DNA of 37,446 bases from Candidatus Burkholderia verschuerenii (GCF_001189365.1 NZ_LFJJ01000031.1:1-37446); one strand, 5' to 3'; counted from the first letter of the stretch, positions 18,388 to 25,906 are shown. Notes: generated by a model not told the origin, from the sequence alone. Program-made: numbers and translations.

Positions 18388-19593
18388 TTACATTTGCCGC
18401 GCGGAACGATTGTCAGGTGCGGTGAGATAGAGGACCATCGCCGCCGCCAATGCCGACGTTTCGCATGCCGTGAGCAGCAGCGCCGTATCGAATCTGCCAG
18501 CCATCGCCGCGCCAATGATAAGCGTGGCGGCGACAGACGCGCCGCGACCGATCGGTTGCACCCACGCCGAATAAAACACATATCGCGTTTTACCGATCGA
18601 CGGAAGCAGAGTTTTAGAAATGGCGGAAAGCAAAAAGCCATACGCCGAACCGAGCATCATGCACATGATCAGTCTCAGGTTGCCGTCGGTTACGGCCACG
18701 GTGATCGTCAGTGCGCCAATGACGCATAACCATAAGCAAGATCCCTGAATCGTTGTGGCGGGAACGGCACGATTTCCGTAAATGAGCACCGCTATCTGCG
18801 TCAGAAAGAACGTCAGGTACAACGCTGAAATTTCATTGACGAACGGTGCATCGTGCGTCGTCAGCATACGCATGAGCAGCAATGTGACGCCGGCGAGTAA
18901 GAAGTTGCCAAGCAGGGCATACAGCAATCCCCAGCGAGTGAACGGATTGGACAGTAACCCGTCGGAACGGTTTTCCGGCGATGGCGGTTGTGTTTGCGGG
19001 ACGTGATCATCAGGCGATGCATCGAAAAACAGCGCTTTTGCGTACCACATGACTGCGAGCTGAAGCGTGAGGGCTATCGCCGCAATCCAGACAGCGAAGG
19101 TCGTCGAGCGCACGATTGCGAGCGGCAGCGCGGAGGCGACTGCCGTTGCTCCGCGGCTTAAAAGATTAAGCGCGGCGGAGCTGGTCGCGATATCGACCTT
19201 GTGCTCCGATTCAAGTTTGAAAAGCAGATGAGCACCAAACAATCCATCGAGCACGAAAATGATCTTCGCAACGATGAACATGCCGAGGATCGCTTGACCC
19301 GTCCGCGTGCTGCCCGACGACAAGAGAATGGTGAAGCCTGCGAGCAGGACGAATGCGCATTTGAAAAGGGCACTCAGGCGAGATCGAAACGACTCGGACC
19401 GATCGGCGATTTTTCTCGCGAGAGCAGGAGCCGTGAACACCCGTAAGCCAGCGTCCACTGAGAATGTCAGGCTGGAGAGCCAATACTGTTCACCCAAAAT
19501 CAGCACGATGGTTACCAGATGGGTGATCAGAGCGTCGAGTGCGGAGGTCCAGCTTATGGCACAGACGTAGGCCGTCGAGCGGAGGTTCTTCAT
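18388..19593 (-). CDS. MFS-type multi-helix membrane protein of the RiPP island
   Basis: A 401-residue very hydrophobic protein with about ten to twelve helices, split by a hydrophilic loop near residues 200-225 (DASPDDHVPQTQPPSPENRS), which is the usual two-halves layout of a major facilitator. No family-specific motif is recognised with certainty. Its ATG follows the YcaO stop directly (TAAATG), so translation is coupled, and it is last in the operon. By position, export of the modified peptide or self-protection is the likely role; this is inference. The region is AT-richer than the surrounding genes. Confidence 0.7.
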   Translation of the reverse strand: MKNLRSTAYVCAISWTSALDALITHLVTIVLILGEQYWLSSLTFSVDAGLRVFTAPALARKIADRSESFRSRLSALFKCAFVLLAGFTILLSSGSTRTGQAILGMFIVAKIIFVLDGLFGAHLLFKLESEHKVDIATSSAALNLLSRGATAVASALPLAIVRSTTFAVWIAAIALTLQLAVMWYAKALFFDASPDDHVPQTQPPSPENRSDGLLSNPFTRWGLLYALLGNFLLAGVTLLLMRMLTTHDAPFVNEISALYLTFFLTQIAVLIYGNRAVPATTIQGSCLWLCVIGALTITVAVTDGNLRLIMCMMLGSAYGFLLSAISKTLLPSIGKTRYVFYSAWVQPIGRGASVAATLIIGAAMAGRFDTALLLTACETSALAAAMVLYLTAPDNRSARQM

Positions 19594-20586
19594 TTAGGAC
19601 AGGGGAAGAGTGGGGACTCGTAACTGTTTTGCGAGCTCGACGGGGTCCATTGCGGAGACCGAGAACGCACGCGCGGCGAACATGTCGTATTGCGGTTGAA
19701 ACGTCACGATGTTCATGGAAAACTCGGGCGAGAGCTGGTCCGATACGTCAGTTAGCCGAGTCGGCTCTGGCCCACGCATCAGCGCCTTGAGATAAGCGTG
19801 ACGTGTTCGATTCGATGAAGCGTCCCTGAGCTTGATTACATTGAGCTGGGACTGCGTGGGCACATCAGGGCCGTATCGTTCGCAAACAAAGTCGTGGAAC
19901 AACATGGCGGTTTCACCGAAAGCATGTTCGACCGCAGCGTGAAATTTAGGTCGAAGAGCAGCGCCCATCGCGAAAAAGGCGTCTTCTTCGTTCGATACGA
20001 AAGACATGACGAAAACCGCGTTGATTTCAGCGACGGCCATTGCGTAAATGGAGATATCTGCGCGGGCGACGCCGTCAATCCAACTGGGCAACGGCAGGCG
20101 TTTCGGTCTGAACGTCTGCGCATACCAAAAGCTGGCGCACAAATGCCGCTCAAGCAACTCGCGCTTTGCGTGGGATATGCAGTGTCGCTTGTCCGTGTGA
20201 ACTGCGGTTCCATTCCCGCTGAACACGCCAGCGGATGATGGGGCGCCGCACATCAGATGTTCGATGGAGGTACGGTCTGCTGGCCAGTCGAGCAGCGGAC
20301 CTTCGGCGATGCCCTTGAGTCGCAGTTCTGCGGAAGAATACGAATTCGCCGTAAAGCAAAGACGTTCATACAGTTCAAATCGCGCGCTGCTAACTGCGGC
20401 GGATTTGTCGAGCGACGCGCCAAAACCGAACATCGTCGAGCGTCTATCGCCGCGGCTCATTCCGATCGCCGCACGAGCGATGTACATCCCGGAGGCGAGC
20501 GTACTCTGTTCCACTTTGATTGTGGCGTTGGCTTCGAGATCACGCAGGCTGAGCACTTTCCAACTGCTCCTTAAGTTTGGCGACAT
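19594..20586 (-). CDS. YcaO-domain peptide-modifying enzyme (RiPP)
   Basis: A 330-residue protein whose motifs fit the YcaO fold, whose members use ATP to activate a peptide backbone amide and form azolines, amidines or thioamides. Evidence: GFGASLDKSAAVSSARFELY followed by ER (about 54-75) matches the first YcaO glutamate block; GNGTAVHTDKRHCISHAKRE then LLER (124-147) matches the second 'NG-A...E..ER' block. The C-terminus ends VPTLPLS without a full PxPxP. No E1-like partner, RRE domain or TfuA is encoded nearby, so it may act alone or with the HExxH protein. The ATG at 20586, preceded by GGA, overlaps the HExxH gene by 47 bases; in-frame starts at 20604 and 20634 are possible. Confidence 0.75.
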   Translation of the reverse strand: MSPNLRSSWKVLSLRDLEANATIKVEQSTLASGMYIARAAIGMSRGDRRSTMFGFGASLDKSAAVSSARFELYERLCFTANSYSSAELRLKGIAEGPLLDWPADRTSIEHLMCGAPSSAGVFSGNGTAVHTDKRHCISHAKRELLERHLCASFWYAQTFRPKRLPLPSWIDGVARADISIYAMAVAEINAVFVMSFVSNEEDAFFAMGAALRPKFHAAVEHAFGETAMLFHDFVCERYGPDVPTQSQLNVIKLRDASSNRTRHAYLKALMRGPEPTRLTDVSDQLSPEFSMNIVTFQPQYDMFAARAFSVSAMDPVELAKQLRVPTLPLS

Positions 20587-21631
20587 TGGACTTCCACGAA
20601 CCATATCGATGTTGTCGAGGGGTATCAAAATCAAAGTCCCGCCATTCTGGAAGAAGCGTGAGACCGGCTATCTGATCGCGCAGTTCACGGATAAGCGACG
20701 CGCCATATTCGGTGAAGGTGCCGTATCTGGATATTTCGAGATAGCCACGAATGAGCTCGTCGGCCGCTTCCGCGAGCGATGGAAGAAGATTTTCGTTTTT
20801 GGTCCAACGAAGCAGCTTCAGCAACGCCTGAACGATTCGACTCGTGACATAGGTCGCGTGAAAGACTCCAAGCATCGGCCGCGGATCTGGTCTGATTGGC
20901 GACACGAATCGCTCGCCGGGGTCATTCAGGATAATCTTTCCAACTGCCATCAACGCGTTGAGATGGATATGCGAAGCCTCATGTACGATGTGTTCTATAT
21001 AGTATGAAACAGGCTCGATGTGCGATACGGGAATTCGCAGCAACATCGCACCGAACATGCGCTCATCCGTGAAACCCATCGTGACCGCACCATCGAAAAG
21101 ACGAATGCAACGGACATGAACGGAAAATTCGGCATGCATTTCCGGGAAAGCCATCGCAATTTGCGATAGCGCCGTCGCAACGTGGGCGATGTGCTCGCTG
21201 AGTGCGCGTTCCGACACGCGCATAAACACGCTTTTTCTTCCGAAATCACGTTCGGTCATAAGCATGGCTTCGCCTCGCGCAAATTCTTCCCAGTGGTCGT
21301 TTCTTTTTAACGCCGTATCGATGCTGAGATAGGGAAAAGACGCCTCGAATTCATTCGCGCGATCTGCGATACGATGCACATATGTTGTTGCATCCGCAAC
21401 GTTTTGGTTGCGCATCGCTTGCTGAAGCCGATCATGAAGAAAATAAAGTTCGGGAGTAGAACGTTTGAGTCGATGGATAGAATCGATGAGACAGGATTTT
21501 GACCATGTCGCATCATGGGTTGCGAACACGTAGGATTCGAGAAGCGAACAAAGGCTCGACTTCACACGTTCGTTGTAGCAATCTTGTGCATATTCTGCAT
21601 ATCGAAGCGATGGATGGATGCTTGGTTTCAT
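20540..21631 (-). CDS. HExxH peptide-modification protein (putative beta-hydroxylase)
   Basis: A 363-residue protein of the family whose members carry an HExxH motif and sit in peptide-modification clusters; NCBI now names such proteins aKG-HExxH-type peptide beta-hydroxylases (from memory). The diagnostic stretches are IVHEASHIHLNALM (HExxH at about 217-221) and, 25-30 residues on, SPIRPDPRPMLGVFHATYV, with a histidine that could be the third metal ligand. If the assignment holds, it would hydroxylate a side chain of the precursor using iron and 2-oxoglutarate. The ATG at 21631 has AGGTCAAGGA upstream. A GTG at 21673 in the same frame lies inside a hairpin and is rejected. Confidence 0.75.
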   Translation of the reverse strand: MKPSIHPSLRYAEYAQDCYNERVKSSLCSLLESYVFATHDATWSKSCLIDSIHRLKRSTPELYFLHDRLQQAMRNQNVADATTYVHRIADRANEFEASFPYLSIDTALKRNDHWEEFARGEAMLMTERDFGRKSVFMRVSERALSEHIAHVATALSQIAMAFPEMHAEFSVHVRCIRLFDGAVTMGFTDERMFGAMLLRIPVSHIEPVSYYIEHIVHEASHIHLNALMAVGKIILNDPGERFVSPIRPDPRPMLGVFHATYVTSRIVQALLKLLRWTKNENLLPSLAEAADELIRGYLEISRYGTFTEYGASLIRELRDQIAGLTLLPEWRDFDFDTPRQHRYGSWKSNVAKLKEQLESAQPA

Positions 21632-21651
21632 TTCCTTGACCTGAAATAAAT

Positions 21652-21676
21652 GAGGTGCCAGATAATCCGGCACCTC
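21652..21676 (-). terminator. Intra-operon hairpin between precursor and enzyme genes
   Basis: Minus-strand GAGGTGCC-GGATTATCT-GGCACCTC is a perfect eight-base-pair stem with a nine-base loop, followed by ATTTATTT. It lies between the peptide stop (21685) and the enzyme start (21631). The modest T content suggests a leaky terminator or processing site that would keep peptide mRNA more abundant than enzyme mRNA. Confidence 0.65.
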
Positions 21677-21684
21677 CGCGCTAT

Positions 21685-21825
21685 TTACAGCTTGGGCGAC
21701 AACTGCAGCGTTGCAAGCGAAGTGTCGAAGACGACTTCATCATCGATCTTGAAGAAGACGGGGCGCTCGCTCGACTCGGTGTCGAACTTGGCGTCATCCG
21801 AAATTACTTTGCTCAAACTTTCCAT
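21685..21825 (-). CDS. Putative RiPP precursor peptide (46 aa)
   Basis: A 46-residue peptide gene at the head of the modification operon. The ATG at 21825 has GGAG seven bases upstream, one of the best ribosome sites in the island. The peptide is acidic in its first two thirds (MESLSKVISDDAKFDTESSE), has a hydrophobic stretch PVFFKIDDEVVFDTS, and ends LATLQLSPKL. It has no Cys, Tyr, Trp, Asn, Gly or His, so thiazoles and lanthionines are excluded; Ser and Thr remain for oxazoline-type chemistry, and Asp, Gln, Leu or Lys for hydroxylation. I do not recognise it. Its role as substrate is inferred from size, position, ribosome site and the two modifying enzymes behind it. The core/leader boundary cannot be placed. 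Confidence 0.65.
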   Translation of the reverse strand: MESLSKVISDDAKFDTESSERPVFFKIDDEVVFDTSLATLQLSPKL

Positions 21826-21969
21826 TTCACTTCTCCGGTCAAGTACAGTGAAAGCGCATTTCCTTAAATATAGTAGGAATGCATAATAATTAAATGCCTG
21901 AAATGATTTCAGGAATATGCGGTGATCTACTGAGCGGAAAATAGGAAGTTTCCTGTTTCCTGTTTCCTG
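21826..21969 (-). promoter_or_regulatory. AT-rich control region of the RiPP operon with palindrome and heptamer repeats
   Basis: The stretch 21841-21900 has only 19 G/C of 60 bases, unlike the rest of the window. It contains a perfect inverted repeat CCTGAAATGATTTCAGG (21897-21913), a plausible operator, and three head-to-tail copies of TTTCCTG (21949-21969). Minus-strand TATTAT and TATATT could be -10 elements, but no convincing -35 is seen. No regulator gene is present in the island. Confidence 0.5.
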
Positions 21970-22052
21970 TGCGACAGGATGTTGAACTTCAATTTGCCCA
22001 AACAAGGCGGTGATGTGACACGCGATTGCATGGCCTCCCGCAAGCGCGCGCA

Positions 22053-22137
22053 GCAATGGAGGCGAAATATTCGCTCGCGCATGTTTTCGGCGTCATGCGC
22101 TGCGTGCGCGTGCAGTGCACCACCGACGAACTCATCG
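22053..22137 (+). pseudogene. Fragment of the downstream GNAT acetyltransferase gene
   Basis: Plus-strand reading gives EAKYSLAHVFGVMRCVRVQC and TTDEL, matching EAKYLLLAHSFDVMRCVRVQ-FTTDEL of the intact acetyltransferase (coded near 23572-23652) with one codon missing and a few changes. It stops where the right direct repeat (ntrC tail) begins at 22138, which is the signature of a duplication or recombination junction. It has no start codon or full domain. Confidence 0.85.
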
Positions 22138-22302
22138 GGATTTCACGCGCGGGCGGAAGGTGGAGGCGGCGGAGCGTTTGGGTATCGGACGTAATACGAT
22201 CACGCGGAAAATTCAGGAGTTGCATCTCGACGCGTGACCGTCTCGAAACAAGGGATCAGCCGAGCGTCGCGATCACCGGCGTGTGATCGGACGGCTGATC
22301 CC
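22138..22302. repeat. Right 165-bp direct repeat (ntrC tail + xthA 3' end)
   Basis: The second copy of the 18141-18305 repeat. Bases 22138-22237 are a promoterless remnant of the ntrC 3' end including its TGA; 22256-22302 is the genuine 3' end of xthA. The remnant ntrC tail is fused to the acetyltransferase fragment on its left. Confidence 0.9.
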
Positions 22303-23038
22303 ATTTACGCGGCGTCTTGTCCACTTCGCACGCCGTGCACGCCGCCGCGAGTCCCGCCGACAGCAGAATGTGATCGATGCGCAAGCCAGCATTGCGCCGG
22401 AACGCCATCATTCGATAATCCCACCAGGTATAGAGCTTTTCCGGTTGCTCGAATTTGCGGAAAGCATCCGTGAGTCCTAGATCGATCAATTGCTGGAAGT
22501 GCGCGCGCTCTTCCGGCGACACCAGATTCTGACCTTCCCACGCTTTCGGATCGTGCACGTCGCGGTCGTCCGGCGCGATGTTGTAATCGCCCAGCAGCGC
22601 GAGCTTCGGATGACGCGCCATGTCCTCGCGCAGCCATTCGCGCAGCGCATCCAGCCAGCGCATTTTGTAGGCGAACTTTTCGGTGCCGGGCGCCTGACCG
22701 TTCGGAAAGTAAGCCGACACGATCCGCACGCCGTTGATCGTCGCGGCGATCACGCGCTGCTGCAAGTCCTCGAAACCGGGGATATTGCGCACGACGCTGA
22801 TCTCGTCCACTTCGTAATCCGCCGCGGCGCGCACCAGAATGCCGACGCCGTTGTACGACTTCTGTCCCGCGAACCAGCTTTTGTAGCCGGCGGCTTCGAG
22901 CTCGGCGCGCGGGAATTTCTCGTCCGGCATCTTCAGCTCCTGAAGACACAGCACGTCGACCTGCGATTGCGTGAGCCAGTCGATGACGTGCTGCTGACGG
23001 ACCTTGAGGGAGTTGACGTTCCAGGTGGCGATTTTCAT
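22256..23038 (-). CDS. xthA: Exodeoxyribonuclease III
   Basis: Base-excision-repair AP endonuclease and 3'-5' exonuclease of the Xth / exonuclease-endonuclease-phosphatase fold, cytoplasmic, Mg-dependent. The 260 residues match the family. Seen in order: MKIATWNVNSLKVR at the start, LQELK (metal-binding glutamate), YNGVGILVR, the catalytic GDYNIAPDDRDVHDPKAW, and the C-terminal SDHTPVIA with its catalytic Asp-His. The ATG at 23038 is the family start; a longer open frame upstream has no conserved content. It converges on the RiPP island and shares its last 47 bases with the direct repeat. It is intact. Confidence 0.95.
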   Translation of the reverse strand: MKIATWNVNSLKVRQQHVIDWLTQSQVDVLCLQELKMPDEKFPRAELEAAGYKSWFAGQKSYNGVGILVRAAADYEVDEISVVRNIPGFEDLQQRVIAATINGVRIVSAYFPNGQAPGTEKFAYKMRWLDALREWLREDMARHPKLALLGDYNIAPDDRDVHDPKAWEGQNLVSPEERAHFQQLIDLGLTDAFRKFEQPEKLYTWWDYRMMAFRRNAGLRIDHILLSAGLAAACTACEVDKTPRKWDQPSDHTPVIATLG

Positions 23039-23227
23039 GGAGAGTGTTCCGACCTTGAAGGGCGGCGATAAGGCTGTCCCGTGCGAAAAACGCGCATGGT
23101 CGAAATCGCCACCTCGAAAACCATGCAGTATAACGATCGCCGATGGCATCGGTCCGCCAAGCCTGCCGCATATCCTTATGGACATTCCCCGCTGGCGCGG
23201 GCGTCGCGAACGCCTTACCATTGCTCG

Positions 23228-23815
23228 ATGAACACTCCAACCGACCTCCAGCCGACTCTCACCGGTACCCGCGTGCAACTGCGCCCGCTCCAACCCGGCG
23301 ACGCACCCGCATTGCTCGAAGTCGCCGCCGATGGCCAGCTCTGGAATCTGAGCGTAACCGTCGTGCCCGGACCCGACACCGTGCAGCGCTACCTCGACAC
23401 TGCGCTCGCCGGACGCGATGCCGGCACCGTCATGCCGTTCCTCATCGTCGATCGGAACAGCGGCCGGCTGGTCGGCAGCACGCGCTTCTGGAAAATCGAT
23501 CGCGCGAATCGCAAGCAGGAGATCGGGCATACGTGGCTGTCGGCGTCGATGCAACGCACGGGCATCAACACGGAGGCGAAGTATCTGCTGCTCGCGCATT
23601 CCTTCGACGTCATGCGCTGCGTGCGCGTCCAGTTCACCACCGACGAACTCAACGAGAAATCGCGCGCGGCGATTCTTCGCATCGGCGCGAAGCAGGAGGG
23701 CATCGTGCGGCACGAGCGCATCATGCCGGACGGCCGCAAGCGCAACTCGGTGCGCTTTTCGATCATCGACGATGAATGGCCGGACGTGAAAGCGATGCTG
23801 GAAGCGAAACTCTAG
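23228..23815 (+). CDS. GNAT-family N-acetyltransferase (RimJ/RimL type)
   Basis: A 195-residue acetyltransferase of the Acetyltransf_3 (RimJ/RimL/ribosomal-protein-like) group. The core reads PFLIVDRNSGRLVGSTRFWK, then EIGHTWLSASMQRTGINTEA (acetyl-CoA loop region) and VMRCVRVQFTTDELNEKSRA with the closing RIGAKQEGIVRHERIMPDG. The usual substrates of this group are amino groups of small molecules or protein N-termini; the target here is unknown. It is divergent from xthA across 189 bases. A piece of its middle is duplicated at 22053-22137. Confidence 0.9.
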   Translation: MNTPTDLQPTLTGTRVQLRPLQPGDAPALLEVAADGQLWNLSVTVVPGPDTVQRYLDTALAGRDAGTVMPFLIVDRNSGRLVGSTRFWKIDRANRKQEIGHTWLSASMQRTGINTEAKYLLLAHSFDVMRCVRVQFTTDELNEKSRAAILRIGAKQEGIVRHERIMPDGRKRNSVRFSIIDDEWPDVKAMLEAKL

Positions 23816-23888
23816 AGCGTCTAAGCGCGCTCACGCGGCTTTTCTGTCCCGATACAATCGAACGCAGATCAAGCCGGAGGGTTCGCAG

Positions 23889-25162
23889 ATGGATTTCATC
23901 ATTCGCCGCGCGGCGCTGGCACACGCGCCCGGTCTCGTCGATATCGGCATCGAAGGCGGGCGCATCGCGGCGCTCGAGCCGCGTCTGAACGCCCATGCGC
24001 GCGAGGAAATCGACGCGAGCGGGTCGCTCGTTACCGCGCCGTTCATCGACGCGCATTTCCACATGGACGCCACGCTGTCCTACGGTCTGCCGCGCGTGAA
24101 CCGGTCGGGCACGCTGCTGGAAGGCATCGCGCTATGGGGCGAACTTAAGCCTGAACTGACGCAGCAAGCGCTGGTCGAGCGCGCGATGCAGTATTGCGAC
24201 TGGGCCGTCGCGCGCGGGTTGCTGGCGATCCGCACGCACGTCGATGTCTGCGATGAACGGCTGCTCGCCGTCGAAGCGCTGCTCGAAGTGAAGCGCCGCG
24301 TGAAGCCTTACATCGCATGCAGCTCGTCGCGTTTCCGCAGGACGGCGTTCTGCGAAGCGCGGGCGCGTTCGACAATCTGAAGCGCGCGATCGACATGGGC
24401 GTCGATGTCGTCGGCGGCATTCCGCACTTCGAGCGCACGATGGCGGACGGCGCGGCATCGGTGAAACTGCTGTGCGAATTCGCGGCGGAAAAAGGCCTGC
24501 GCGTCGACATGCATTGCGACGAATCCGACGATCCGATGTCGCGTCACATCGAAACGCTGGCGGCGGAGACGCATCGGCTCGGCATGCACGGCCGCGTCAC
24601 CGGCTCGCATCTCACGTCGATGCATTCGATGGACAACTACTACGTCAGCAAACTCATTCCGCTGATGCGCGATTCCGGCGTCGCGGCGATTGCGAATCCG
24701 CTGATCAACATCACGCTGCAAGGGCGGTCGGACACGTATCCGAAGCGGCGCGGCATGACGCGCGTGCCCGAACTGATGGCAGCGGGCGTGACCGTCGCGT
24801 TCGGCCACGATTGCGTGATGGATCCGTGGTACAGCCTGGGCTCGGGCGACATGCTCGAAGTCGCGCATATGGGCCTGCACGTTGCGCAGATGACCGGCGT
24901 CGACGCGATGCGCGCCTGCTTCGACGCGGTCACGACGAATCCCGCGAAGATTCTCGGTCTCGAAGGTTACGGCATCGAAGTCGGCTGCCACGCGGATTGC
25001 GTGATTCTCGACGCGCGCGATCCGATCGAAGCGATCCGCCTGCGCGCGGCGCGCACGGCAGTGATTCGACGCGGCAAGGTGATCAGCCGAAGCCCCGCCG
25101 TGCGCGCGACACTGGCGCTGGAAGGGCGGCCGTCGGAAGTGAATTTCCGCATCGAGCGATAA
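23889..25162 (+). pseudogene. codA: Cytosine-deaminase-like amidohydrolase, one-base frameshift
   Basis: Two frames together make one CodA-like protein of about 424 residues (E. coli CodA is 427): frame one from ATG 23889 (GGAGGG upstream) through AHFHMDATLSYG and RTHVDV to VKRRVKPYI, and frame two from about 24316 (LVAFPQDGVLRSAGAFDN) to 25162. At 24311-24320 the sequence reads ATCGCATGCAG where an intact gene would need one more base, for example ATCGACATGCAG (I-D-M-Q); so a base is missing near 24315. Metal and catalytic residues are all present across the two parts: HxH, HCDES, HLTSMHS and GHDCV. The enzyme would convert cytosine to uracil or act on a related base. A sequencing error would restore the gene. 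Confidence 0.85.
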
Positions 25163-25210
25163 AAAAACCGCCGTGTGATGCGATCCTCGAAAGTCGCATC
25201 ACACGGCGGT
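25161..25210 (-). terminator. Strong terminator of the SYLF lipoprotein gene
   Basis: ACCGCCGTGTGATGCGA (25167-25183) pairs perfectly with TCGCATCACACGGCGGT (25194-25210), 17 base pairs, ten-base loop. On the minus strand it is followed by seven T (25167-25161). It also lies right after the codA-like stop and may end that transcript too. Confidence 0.9.
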
Positions 25211-25246
25211 CGCTTTGCGTCCGCGTCGGACGATAAAGCGGATGCC

Positions 25247-25837
25247 TTACAGCTTGAGCTTAGTCACCTTGGTGCCGGCGAGCGACACGTCGGCCATCAG
25301 GCCCGCGTTGGTCAGCACGATGGCTTCGACCGGCTTGGTGGCCGTGGTGGTGTCGATGGTGCCGTTCGCGCCCAGCTTGATCAGCGCGACCGATGCATCG
25401 GCGCCTGCCGACCAGCCGTCGGAATTGCGGAATTTGTCGAGCGCGTCCTGCGTCATGAACAGGAAGATCAGCGACTTCGACTGCGCGCCGGCCTGCAGGC
25501 CGAACGAGCCGGACGTCGTGCTGTAGTAGCCGACCGTGCCGCCGCCCACGCGCAGCGAGCCCTTGCCGTATTGCGCACCGACGATGAAGCCGGCCTGGAT
25601 CACCGACGGGAACACGAGAATGCCGTGCGATTTCGCGACCAGTTCGCGCGAGCCGCCGACCGTGGCGTAGAGGCGCTGGATGGTGCTGTCGACGTCGGCG
25701 TCGATCGAACGGGCTTCGTCAGCCTTGCCCGCCGTGTTGGCGGCGCCGGTGTTGCTGTTCGTCGTGCAACCGGCAAGCGCGAGGCCTCCCAGCGCCAGAG
25801 CAGCCGTCGACTTGAGCATGAAGTTTCGTCTTTGCAT
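25247..25837 (-). CDS. SYLF/YSC84-domain lipoprotein with Tat-like signal
   Basis: A 196-residue envelope protein of the SYLF (YSC84) lipid-binding family. Residues 3-9 read RRNFMLK, a good twin-arginine (Tat) motif, followed by a hydrophobic stretch and a lipobox LALAGC, so it is probably exported folded and lipidated on the cysteine. The mature part contains SHGILVFPSVIQAGFIVGAQ, GKGSLRVGGG and SAGADASVALIKLGANG, typical SYLF strands. Two adjacent ATGs exist (25840 and 25837); the second is better spaced from GGAG. Function in bacteria is uncertain. It has its own promoter-like element and a strong terminator, so it is a single-gene unit. Confidence 0.85.
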   Translation of the reverse strand: MQRRNFMLKSTAALALGGLALAGCTTNSNTGAANTAGKADEARSIDADVDSTIQRLYATVGGSRELVAKSHGILVFPSVIQAGFIVGAQYGKGSLRVGGGTVGYYSTTSGSFGLQAGAQSKSLIFLFMTQDALDKFRNSDGWSAGADASVALIKLGANGTIDTTTATKPVEAIVLTNAGLMADVSLAGTKVTKLKL

Positions 25838-25897
25838 CATTGTTCTCCATCGTGGAATTTAGGAAACCCCATAGAATGGGAAGGTGCGGCACGCCAA

Positions 25898-25906
25898 GTT
25901 ATAGCA
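25898..25906 (-). promoter_or_regulatory. Extended -10 promoter of the SYLF gene
   Basis: Minus-strand TGCTATAAC (TG-N-TATAAC) is an extended -10 element. Transcription would begin near 25891, giving a leader of about 54 bases. No clear -35 is seen, which extended -10 promoters can do without. Confidence 0.5.

Noticed and set aside
20264-21007. 247-codon plus-strand frame within the RiPP island
   Set aside because: Antisense to the YcaO and HExxH genes, both with family motifs; no ribosome site or domain.
21632-21673. GTG start 14 codons upstream for the HExxH protein
   Set aside because: The GTG and first codons lie in the hairpin stem, while the ATG at 21631 has a ribosome site and needs no extension.
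23039-23713. Upstream extension of the xthA frame
   Set aside because: Exonuclease III always begins MKIATWNVN; the extension overlaps the GNAT gene in antisense.
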